DNA from: Nitrospinae bacterium RIFCSPLOWO2_12_FULL_45_22
Lineage (GTDB): Bacteria; 2-12-FULL-45-22
Direction of reading: 5' to 3'
Assembly (NCBI GenBank): GCA_001803565.1
Contig: MHDQ01000125.1
Location: forward strand, 2,473-15,331
Length of the DNA stretch: 12,859 bases
A program made the position numbers and the translations under genes. The notes under the pieces are model-generated. The model was not told the DNA's origin. It worked only from the letters and a program-made list of their open reading frames with translations, and searched no databases. Below are positions 7,028-12,859 of this stretch, piece after piece (positions within the stretch are counted from its first letter, which is position 1; each line of letters starts with the position of its first letter).

Positions 7028-7475
7028 AGAAGAAATAGAACGCTGGTTATTGGATGCTGAGGATACCTTAAAGACTGCGGAGGCAGATCATAAAGGAGGT
7101 TTAATCAGGGCAACGGTTCAGAATGCTCAACTATGTATTGAATTTTCTGCCAAAGCTATTATCTCATGTTTCGAAACTCCGGAGTGGGAACACGACCCCG
7201 GTAAACAGTTGAAAAGAATAAATGAGAAAAACAGGGAAATAATTGCCAAGAAAATAGGCCCTGATATGATAAAGCAGATAGATTTACTAGCACAAAAATC
7301 ATCTGACGTGGCTCTATGGCATGGGTGGTCAACTTATGGCAGGCGGGAATGCGATGGTAGTTGGTTACCCGCGGCTAAAGTTTGTACAAAAGATACTGCC
7401 GAGACGATGCTTCCAATAGCAGAACTATCCTTTAAAACCGCCAATGATTTTTATAATGGGTGGTTTAGTAAATAG
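7017..7475 (+). CDS. HEPN domain protein, possible toxin-like partner of the MNT protein
   Basis: A 152-residue, mostly helical protein resembling the HEPN domain. The N-terminal segment IERWLLDAEDTLKTAEAD, the middle QNAQLCIEFSAKAII and the EHDPGKQLKRI segment (about 58-68) fit the classic pattern of paired helices, a conserved Glu/Lys helix and an HD before the third helix. The start is ATG 7017, preceded by TTGAGG at 6-nt spacing; an earlier ATG at 6990 in the same frame is less well placed. The RX4-6H ribonuclease motif of toxic HEPN proteins is not present: none of the His residues (25, 59, 102) has an Arg 5-7 positions before it. The protein may therefore be a non-catalytic HEPN, for instance a substrate- or nucleotide-binding partner, or use other residues. 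Co-translation with the MNT gene is strongly suggested by the overlap. Confidence 0.82.
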   Translation: MTNKEEIERWLLDAEDTLKTAEADHKGGLIRATVQNAQLCIEFSAKAIISCFETPEWEHDPGKQLKRINEKNREIIAKKIGPDMIKQIDLLAQKSSDVALWHGWSTYGRRECDGSWLPAAKVCTKDTAETMLPIAELSFKTANDFYNGWFSK

Positions 7476-7752
7476 GGCTTGAGCGGGCAGATTGGGTCAC
7501 AAATAGCGTGTATAATTGTGTATAATTTTATGATGGTTCTTCGAAAATGACTGGTAGTTTTGGAGATAGAGCCCTTCTTTACAAGCCAGGAGCCCAGGAA
7601 GTATTATCTTCTTACCGAGATGAAATTGGGTGTAAATGGCTGCCTGCATGGCATAGAAGGGCAAGGGGTTGGGAGTCATGGGGGGCAAAAATTTTTTTTA
7701 TTAAAGGGGATCTCACTATCTGCCGATTATTTAGTTATATTCTAGAAACACC
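7476..7752. other. Non-coding spacer between the HEPN gene and the MITE-like element
   Basis: No convincing gene is seen. Short open frames at 7547-7759 and 7560-7745 lack a Shine-Dalgarno and protein-like composition. The stretch contains a tandem 10-bp duplication (7508-7527), a G-rich segment around 7660-7686 and a T-run at about 7692-7699 with no clean GC-rich stem before it. It could be the remnant of a decayed gene or a long leader for the FecR-TPR-barrel gene. No known riboswitch was recognised. Confidence 0.5.
7508..7527 (+). repeat. Tandem perfect 10-bp duplication containing two TATAAT boxes
   Basis: GTGTATAATT occurs twice back to back (7508-7517 and 7518-7527), placing TATAAT at 7511-7516 and 7521-7526, one helical turn apart. 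It could be a doubled -10 region for the distant downstream gene, but no matching -35 was found and the coding start lies 380 nt away. Confidence 0.4.
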
Positions 7753-7883
7753 TAATTAGTTCCCACTGAAAAAATCTTTGCAAAGCAAGCTTTGCCACTA
7801 CCTATTCTATGATAGCGCTCTTTTGATAATACCTGTAGTGGTCGAGCTTGCTCGACATCTCATTTTTCAGTGGCACCTAATTA
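7753..7883. mobile_element. MITE-like palindromic element just before the FecR-TPR-barrel gene
   Basis: The 131-bp element has terminal inverted repeats: TAATTAGTTCCCACTGAAAA... from 7753 to 7775, complementary to 7862-7883 with two mismatches and one extra A. Inside each end sits a small hairpin: GCAAAG-CAAG-CTTTGC (7780-7795) and GTCGAG-CTTG-CTCGAC (7841-7856). These are inverted copies of each other whose stems differ by compensating changes. CCACTAC (7795-7801) also pairs with GTAGTGG (7835-7841). The central 33 nt encode nothing. CACCTAATTA at 7749-7758 and 7874-7883 could be read instead as a duplicated target site, but TAATTA is itself palindromic, so the boundaries are uncertain. No transposase is present, so any movement would need one in trans. 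Confidence 0.7.
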
Positions 7884-7906
7884 ACGGAAAAAAGATAGAG
7901 TCTCCT

Positions 7907-10900
7907 ATGCCCTTTCCTATAAAAGTGCGACCCAATAGCATTTGTAGGCTATTTATACTGACCCTTCTTTCTACCGGCCTATTCCCAGCTCAAGAGATCA
8001 TGGCAGTTAGGCAACCGGCTGAGGTTGTCTCAGTTCGGCCTGCTACTTTTCGCTCCCTCAAGCCAGACATCTGGAACAATATAAACCCCGGGGATAGAGT
8101 TACGGAGGGTAGTTTTATCAAGACTGATCCCTATGGCCGTCTCTCCCTCCTGCTTCCCAACCAGATGCTTCTCAAAGTAGGAGGCAATACCCTATTCGCT
8201 TACGGGGAAGAGGCAGATACGGGGGCTAGCTTGCTCCGTCTACGTAAAGGGAAGCTCTGGATGCGGAGCGAGAAAATGCCCAGGGGTTTTAGAGTGCATA
8301 CCCCCACAGCTACTACCGCTATCCGGGGGACGGAATGGTTTATGGAGGTAGCTGAAGATGGGACAACCTCTGTGGGAGTTCTGGATGGATCGGTGGTAGT
8401 AGAGAATCCTTTGGGCAAGGTTATACTTGAGCCCCGGGAGCTGGCCCTGGTACTACCTGGAAAACCGCCTCAGAAAATGGTTTATCTCACCCCCACGGAT
8501 GCCGTAAACTGGACACTGCGCTACCGTGGTATATGGTCTGAGTCTGGCCTTGCCCGTTCTACTGGTACTCTTTCCTCTGGTATCCGTGCTGCGATTGAGG
8601 CATATCACCGGAACAACTATAAAAAGGCATTCGAGATAGTCCGGTCATTAGAGAAGAGTCAGGGTAATAAGGCAGAATGGGCTGCTATAGTAGGATTTTT
8701 GAAGATGGTCTCGGGCGACCACCGGGGTGCTAGAGAGGCTTTTGGGAGGGCCAGGAGCCTTGCTCCCGATTGGGCCCTCCCAGTCTCTCACCTGGCATTG
8801 ATGGATCTGGTGGAGAACCAGACGGCCCAGGCCCTCAAACGAGCCCGTGAGGCAGTAAAGATTGAGCCAAAATCCCCCACAGCCCATGTAGTGTTAGCTT
8901 ATGCCCTGAAGGGGAGGTTGAAGATGGAAGAAGCTTATCGTGCAAGCCAGGAGGCTCTCCAGCTAGACCCCGGCTTTACCGAAGGAATCCTTGTTGCGGC
9001 CCGGCTTGCCCTGGAATTGGAAAGATATAAAGAGACCCGCACCCTTCTGGAGTCAATTAAAAAAGAATCATCGGCTGAAGCAATTTCTGAAACATTACTG
9101 GGATATCTTTCCTTACGGGAGGGCAAGAATTTTGAGGCATTAAGTCATTTCGAAAGGGCCATTACTCTTGACCGGGAATGGGCAGAACCCATGCTCGGCT
9201 CAGGCATAAGTCTATTTCGGCTGGGAAGAGAAAAAGAAGGACAGAACTCGGTAATAAAGGCCACTCTGATGGAACCCCAGGTCTCCTTATATCAGGCCTA
9301 CCTGGCCAAATCCTACTTTGAACTCAAGCGATTCCCTGAGGCAAAACAGTCTATTGAGCGAGCTAAACGGCTTGATCCCAAAGACCCCACACCTTACCTT
9401 TACGAGGCTATCTTTCGCTTTGACCAGCACGAACCGATCCGGGCCCTTGCTGCGATCGAAAAGGCTTTTCGGCTCAATGGGAACAGGGCGGTCTTTCGCT
9501 CCAGATACCTCCTTGATCAAGACCAGGCAGTACTGATGGCCAATATTGCGCAAATCTATTCCCGGGTTGGTTTCCACCGTAAATCGGTCCAGCAGGCTTA
9601 TGATGCCCTACTATTCGATCCGACAAATGAGGGCGCCCACCGCCGACTCTATTTTGCGCTACTATTTGACCCGAGTTATTATGACCAGGGCGCTGCTTCA
9701 GAGAAGCTTCTCACCAAACTCTTGGTTCCTACCACACGTTCTGCTGTAATCTTTGATGAGGACCAACTGAGCCCTTATACCCATATGTTCGATAGATCCG
9801 GAGCAGATAAAACCATTGTATCTAACCGATTTCAACAGAGGGATAACGACACCAGGGCAATCGTACAATCAGGCACAGCAGATTTTGCCGGTAAAACCAA
9901 AGGCCCTTTTGCCTATCATGTTCAAGGGTTCCTGGACCAGGACAAATTTCAGTCGAGTTTGGCCCCCGGCCCCCTCAAATCGGCTACGGACACAGAAACC
10001 CTCGTGGGGAGCTCCTTTTTCAAGTGGCGTCCTAGACCCGGTCTGGACTTGTTCCTTGAAGCTAATCGTAATAAGTCTGATACTTTTTCCGACTCTCTAT
10101 ACTTCTTTAACCTGCGCCCTTTTACCCTGAGTGACAACGAGCAAAATTCAGATGTTACTAACCTTGATGCTGGTCTACACGGGGCCTTTGGTGCCGGGAA
10201 TCATTTATTTACTCACTTTTCTTATTACAGGCTTTCGGCTGATATGAATACGGACACTACTATTTATCAACCTAATATGAAAACTGTCTTAGATGGGGAA
10301 ACTGACGATGAACAAATTATATTCCATACCGCCTATTGGAAAAAATGGCAAGATCATTTTTTCCAGGTCGGTGGAAGGCATTTTGAAGGGGATCTGGTTA
10401 ATAGTAGTCTCTTTTCATCAGGGCTGTTCAGAAATTCATTCAAGGAGAAACACAAAAGCGAATTTGATTCTATCTATCTTTATCACCAATGGACTGCTAA
10501 CCCAGCAGTGGTACTGATCGGAGGTGTCGCAGCCGATTACCACAGGTTTAAGGATGAAAAAGGAAGAGGATTGTCTGGATGGGACCTGAATCCTTCCTTT
10601 GGCTTTCAATGGAAATTGACTTCTCTTTGGTCTCTCAGGGCGGCGTATATAAGAACCACGCAGGGAGACAGGTCAGAGCGGCTACAACCCTCCCTTATTG
10701 CCCGGTTCCCTCTCTTACGGGTGAATCAGGTTGATCTTTTTACTCCAGAACAGTTACTGAACCTGGAGCGGGATACCATTGCCTTTGGACTCGACCGAAC
10801 AAGTCTATCAGAGAAACATTTTTGGGGCATTGAATTAGCCCATGATGTTGCCAATGCTTACCAGAGAGACCCGGCTCGTATAGGTGGGCGACTAAAAACG

Positions 10901-11278
10901 GATAACAATACTCTAAGCCTTTTTTTATTTCTCGAGAGCTGCTGGACAGATAGGTTCTCAAGCAATATTACTTACCGGTTTGCTAGAACTGACCTTCCCG
11001 GAGAGTATGATGAGAACAGAATCGGGACACAGCTATATTATTTTTTGCCCGCTGGCCTCAGGTTAAACCTTAATATTGAATATATTGATATTAATCCTGA
11101 GAAAAATGAGCCCCTTGTTGCGGAAGCCGGTTCGTGGAAGTTTCAGCCTAGACTCAGCTATCAATTCTTCCGGAACCGGATCACCATCTCTCTCAATGGA
11201 CTTTATGAAGCAAGAGATATGAGTCATGATCACAAGGAAACGAAAAGATTTCAATTATTATTTTCCTGGAAATTCTGA
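7907..11278 (+). CDS. FecR domain - TPR - outer-membrane beta-barrel fusion protein
   Basis: A 1123-residue exported protein combining three modules; I do not recognise a named family. Residues 1-32 look like a signal peptide: basic residues K7, R9 and R15, then the hydrophobic run LFILTLLSTGLFPA. Residues about 40-190 form a FecR domain (DGRL-like YGRLSLLLP, RLRKGKLWMR, then TPTATTAIRGTEW at 132-144), which in known proteins is periplasmic and often linked to polysaccharide or signal binding. Residues about 222-607 hold roughly eight to nine TPR units with the usual 34-residue rhythm ending in DP or EP. Residues about 650-1123 alternate polar and hydrophobic/aromatic residues, as in an antiparallel beta-barrel, and end FSWKF with a terminal Phe, the outer-membrane assembly signal. 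The frame is open back to a TTG at 7778, but that lies in the MITE-like element; ATG 7907 places the signal peptide correctly, though its Shine-Dalgarno is weak. It is a single gene with no co-directional neighbour. Confidence 0.85.
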   Translation: MPFPIKVRPNSICRLFILTLLSTGLFPAQEIMAVRQPAEVVSVRPATFRSLKPDIWNNINPGDRVTEGSFIKTDPYGRLSLLLPNQMLLKVGGNTLFAYGEEADTGASLLRLRKGKLWMRSEKMPRGFRVHTPTATTAIRGTEWFMEVAEDGTTSVGVLDGSVVVENPLGKVILEPRELALVLPGKPPQKMVYLTPTDAVNWTLRYRGIWSESGLARSTGTLSSGIRAAIEAYHRNNYKKAFEIVRSLEKSQGNKAEWAAIVGFLKMVSGDHRGAREAFGRARSLAPDWALPVSHLALMDLVENQTAQALKRAREAVKIEPKSPTAHVVLAYALKGRLKMEEAYRASQEALQLDPGFTEGILVAARLALELERYKETRTLLESIKKESSAEAISETLLGYLSLREGKNFEALSHFERAITLDREWAEPMLGSGISLFRLGREKEGQNSVIKATLMEPQVSLYQAYLAKSYFELKRFPEAKQSIERAKRLDPKDPTPYLYEAIFRFDQHEPIRALAAIEKAFRLNGNRAVFRSRYLLDQDQAVLMANIAQIYSRVGFHRKSVQQAYDALLFDPTNEGAHRRLYFALLFDPSYYDQGAASEKLLTKLLVPTTRSAVIFDEDQLSPYTHMFDRSGADKTIVSNRFQQRDNDTRAIVQSGTADFAGKTKGPFAYHVQGFLDQDKFQSSLAPGPLKSATDTETLVGSSFFKWRPRPGLDLFLEANRNKSDTFSDSLYFFNLRPFTLSDNEQNSDVTNLDAGLHGAFGAGNHLFTHFSYYRLSADMNTDTTIYQPNMKTVLDGETDDEQIIFHTAYWKKWQDHFFQVGGRHFEGDLVNSSLFSSGLFRNSFKEKHKSEFDSIYLYHQWTANPAVVLIGGVAADYHRFKDEKGRGLSGWDLNPSFGFQWKLTSLWSLRAAYIRTTQGDRSERLQPSLIARFPLLRVNQVDLFTPEQLLNLERDTIAFGLDRTSLSEKHFWGIELAHDVANAYQRDPARIGGRLKTDNNTLSLFLFLESCWTDRFSSNITYRFARTDLPGEYDENRIGTQLYYFLPAGLRLNLNIEYIDINPEKNEPLVAEAGSWKFQPRLSYQFFRNRITISLNGLYEARDMSHDHKETKRFQLLFSWKF

Positions 11279-11407
11279 TTTCATCCCCCCCCTACTATAT
11301 TCTCGCAGTTTTCGAACGAATTGGCTGAGCACGCGGCACTCAATAGTAGCAGTGCTCCCGATCCCTAACATTTCGCTCAAGAGGGACGGCTACGCCGCCC
11401 CGCTATT
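11279..11407. other. Convergent intergenic spacer with two hairpins
   Basis: The spacer lies between two genes that end facing each other. An 8-C run sits at 11285-11292. GAGCAC (11327-11332) pairs with GTGCTC (11352-11357), with an inner ACT/AGT pair. A second hairpin is at 11383-11401. No coding potential was identified. Confidence 0.5.
11383..11401 (+). terminator. Candidate transcription terminator hairpin between convergent genes
   Basis: GGGACGGC-TAC-GCCGCCCC forms a GC-rich stem with a single A/C mismatch and a 3-nt loop. On the plus strand it is followed by GCTATTCTATTTT, only moderately T-rich. It could end transcripts of the FecR-TPR-barrel gene 105 nt after its stop. On the minus strand no T-run follows. 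Confidence 0.4.
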
Positions 11408-11917
11408 CTATTTTCCCTTAGAAACACCAGCCATATCTATGGGGCTCAAAAGAGATAATTCTGCTTCTACTTCTTGCTTCAGAAAGTGGCGGATAGAATC
11501 GTGTAATTCTTTTAGGGTTTCGTTTCCACCAGCTTCTTTTATTGTCCAGAAGAATTCGATAACCTTTTCTAGCATCTGTTTTAATGCACAGTTCTCATCT
11601 GCTAAAGGATTATTAGACTCATATTTTGTTTGCAACTGCTGGCTTATCTCCCCTAGTAACTCCGTTGCATCTTCTTCTTTAAAGACATTACTATGTTCAG
11701 ACAGTATCCTTTCCATGCGCTGGAATATCTCTTTTAAGGAATTATTTTGGGCCAACTGGAACTTATCAATGCTAGCCATCCTGACCATCACATTCTGGAG
11801 TGTAGAAACGATAGCCATTGTTTGGGCCCGGGCATAGGGAGAAGATAGCTCAGGAAGAATTAGTCTATTAATGGCATATATAATTCCCTTAAAGAGCCGA
11901 TCAATAGGGAGCTGCAT
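11408..11917 (-). CDS. Uncharacterised small helical protein, coupled to the phosphotransferase
   Basis: A 169-residue protein that I cannot assign. It is charged and predicted mostly helical, with no signal peptide, membrane segment, cysteine motif or P-loop. The N-terminus (LFKGIIYAINRLILPELSSPYARAQTMAIVSTL) could form an amphipathic helix pair; the rest, rich in E, K, L and Q, could form helical bundles or coiled coils. Its Shine-Dalgarno GAGGAG lies 7 nt before ATG 11917 and overlaps the TGA stop of the upstream kinase gene, so translation is probably coupled. Small helical proteins are known next to ACAD10/11-type phosphotransferases in other bacteria (DUF6285 is one such family, from memory), but I cannot claim membership. 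A role as kinase partner is inference from this arrangement. A plus-strand open frame at 11226-11837 overlaps it and is judged a shadow. Confidence 0.7.
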   Translation of the reverse strand: MQLPIDRLFKGIIYAINRLILPELSSPYARAQTMAIVSTLQNVMVRMASIDKFQLAQNNSLKEIFQRMERILSEHSNVFKEEDATELLGEISQQLQTKYESNNPLADENCALKQMLEKVIEFFWTIKEAGGNETLKELHDSIRHFLKQEVEAELSLLSPIDMAGVSKGK

Positions 11918-11924
11918 TTATAAA

Positions 11925-11930
11925 CTCCTC
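11925..11930 (-). promoter_or_regulatory. Ribosome binding site overlapping the kinase stop codon
   Basis: On the minus strand, TGAGGAG contains both the TGA stop of the phosphotransferase (11929-11931) and the GAGGAG site for the next gene, 7 nt before its ATG. This stop-start arrangement is typical of translational coupling and supports the small downstream gene being real. Confidence 0.75.
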
Positions 11931-12859
11931 AGAATTCAAGTAATTCTGTTAATTCTTTCAGACAGGCATAATGAACAGAATCTTGAAGCGTAATCAGTCT
12001 CACATCCCGATTTTTACCATCACTAAAAGCCCTGATTGCACTAATAAAAACCGCAGCCAGCTTGAAGTAACCCATAACCTCCCAATAAAAGACCCTGCCT
12101 TCGTCTACCTTAGTACCCGTAAGTTCTTCATAATACCGATAAAGATCTTCTCGTTCAATAAGCATACACATTAGGTTAGAATTAGGGGAGCGTAAAATCT
12201 TTAGACACATCCAGGCCAGATCAGCCATAGGATCGCCAATACCAGGCATTTCCCAATCCAAGAAAGCTACTATCTTGTCGTCCCGCCAAATAAAATTCCC
12301 TAATCTGAAATCGCTATGCGTAAGAGTAAACACCGGGGTATGGGGTTTATTTTTCCTCAGCCAGAAATATACTTCTTTCAATAGCGGTTGAGGGTAGGTT
12401 TTAAATTTTTGGATATTCTGTGCCCAGCGCTCGAGTTCAAATTCAGCCGGATCAGTAGGTCTCTGGGGAACCGGTAAAAAGTCCGTACATGTCTGGCGCC
12501 AGTCAATAGCCTGATAGTCAGCCAGGACCTGGATCAGATTCTTGGCCATTTTTAACCGTCTTTCTGGATCTTTAAATACCTCATGGTTTTCAAATCCCCA
12601 TGGTATTGGTACCTCCCCCTCCACCTTTTCCATAACAAAGAACGGTCTCCCGAGGATACCTTCATCCATTTCTAACCAATAAGGCTTAGGAGCTGGTACG
12701 GGGGTATTCTCTACTACTTTTAAGATTCTGTACTGGGCTTCAATATTATAGGGTTCGACTGCCCCCGCTTCCGGTACTCGCCTAATGGCAAAACCCTGGG
12801 AGACTATTTTTTCACCTATCCTCCATTGGGCATCCACCAGGTAAGTCTCATAAGAGAAG
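11929..12859 (-). CDS. Phosphotransferase of the APH/ACAD10-11 type, N-terminus cut by the window
   Basis: A kinase of the aminoglycoside-phosphotransferase fold, nearest in pattern to the kinase-like proteins related to the N-terminal half of ACAD10/ACAD11, some of which phosphorylate 4-hydroxy acyl-CoAs; the substrate here is unknown. Counting from the GTG at 12837, it shows IRRVPEAG (nucleotide-binding lobe, 18-25), PVPAPKPYWL, GRPFFVMEKVEGE (63-75), the Brenner-type catalytic loop HSDFRLGN (174-181; Asp176 catalytic, Asn181 metal-binding), DWE (194-196) and GDPMADLAW (201-209). The frame stays open past the GTG to the edge (FSYETYLV), resembling the family's SN-TY glycine-rich start, so GTG is not the true start and only a short N-terminal part is missing. 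It precedes and is probably translationally coupled to the small helical protein gene. All catalytic residues are intact. Confidence 0.87.
   Translation of the reverse strand, partial: FSYETYLVDAQWRIGEKIVSQGFAIRRVPEAGAVEPYNIEAQYRILKVVENTPVPAPKPYWLEMDEGILGRPFFVMEKVEGEVPIPWGFENHEVFKDPERRLKMAKNLIQVLADYQAIDWRQTCTDFLPVPQRPTDPAEFELERWAQNIQKFKTYPQPLLKEVYFWLRKNKPHTPVFTLTHSDFRLGNFIWRDDKIVAFLDWEMPGIGDPMADLAWMCLKILRSPNSNLMCMLIEREDLYRYYEELTGTKVDEGRVFYWEVMGYFKLAAVFISAIRAFSDGKNRDVRLITLQDSVHYACLKELTELLEF

Noticed and set aside
7476-7752. Possible riboswitch leader upstream of the FecR-TPR-barrel gene
   Set aside because: I compared it by eye with the c-di-GMP-I pattern and found no matching core; no other aptamer core was recognised. 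A covariance-model search would be the decisive test.
7547-7759. Small open frames of 61-70 codons after the HEPN gene
   Set aside because: No ribosome site and overlapping alternatives in two frames of the same DNA; protein-like pattern absent.
7778-7906. Longer N-terminus for the FecR-TPR-barrel protein from TTG 7778
   Set aside because: These 43 codons lie mostly in the palindromic element and would put the signal peptide internally; ATG 7907 gives a normal exported N-terminus.
11226-11837. Plus-strand open frame of 203 codons opposite the small helical protein gene
   Set aside because: It starts inside the end of the FecR-TPR-barrel gene without a Shine-Dalgarno, crosses the hairpin-bearing spacer and has a Ser/Phe-rich composition typical of an antisense shadow. 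The minus-strand gene has a strong, coupled ribosome site.
12835-12837. GTG as the true start of the phosphotransferase
   Set aside because: The frame continues to the window edge with residues (FSYETYLV) that fit the family's N-terminal nucleotide-binding motif, so the gene is simply truncated by the window.

Overview
The window looks like chromosomal DNA from an uncultivated Gram-negative (diderm) bacterium of moderate GC content. The diderm call rests on one large protein with a signal peptide, a FecR domain, TPR repeats and a C-terminal beta-barrel ending in Phe, which is the plan of an outer-membrane protein. The phylum cannot be fixed from this sequence. The intergenic spaces hold several unrelated palindromic repeats, a pattern common in candidate-phylum genomes assembled from metagenomes (this comparison is from memory).

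Layout, left to right. Positions 1-126 hold a possible start of a further minus-strand gene and a short repeat that runs into the mfd stop codon. Positions 127-4045 (minus) hold coaE, then mfd, overlapping by 20 bp: CoA synthesis followed by transcription-coupled repair. Positions 4046-4427 are non-coding and repeat-rich, with a three-layer nested palindrome (4124-4324) and a second stop-codon-associated repeat (4377-4427). Positions 4428-6362 (minus) encode a NorD-like von Willebrand factor A protein with no MoxR/NorQ ATPase partner in view. A divergent intergenic region (6363-6541) leads to a plus-strand MNT nucleotidyltransferase and HEPN gene pair (6542-7475) with an 11-bp overlap, organised like a toxin-antitoxin module but lacking the usual HEPN RNase motif.

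Positions 7476-7906 are non-coding and contain a tandem 10-bp duplication and a MITE-like palindromic element (7753-7883). Positions 7907-11278 (plus) encode the FecR-TPR-barrel protein. A hairpin-bearing convergent spacer (11279-11407) separates it from a minus-strand pair: an ACAD10/11-type aminoglycoside-phosphotransferase-fold kinase, cut by the right edge of the window, followed by a small unrecognised helical protein whose ribosome binding site overlaps the kinase stop codon.

The housekeeping genes are ordinary. The points most worth following up are the single-chain FecR-TPR-barrel protein, the MNT/HEPN pair without a catalytic motif, the orphan NorD-like gene, the kinase-linked small protein, and the palindromic elements, two of which supply stop codons to the neighbouring genes. 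I found no CRISPR array, tRNA, rRNA, transposase or phage gene.
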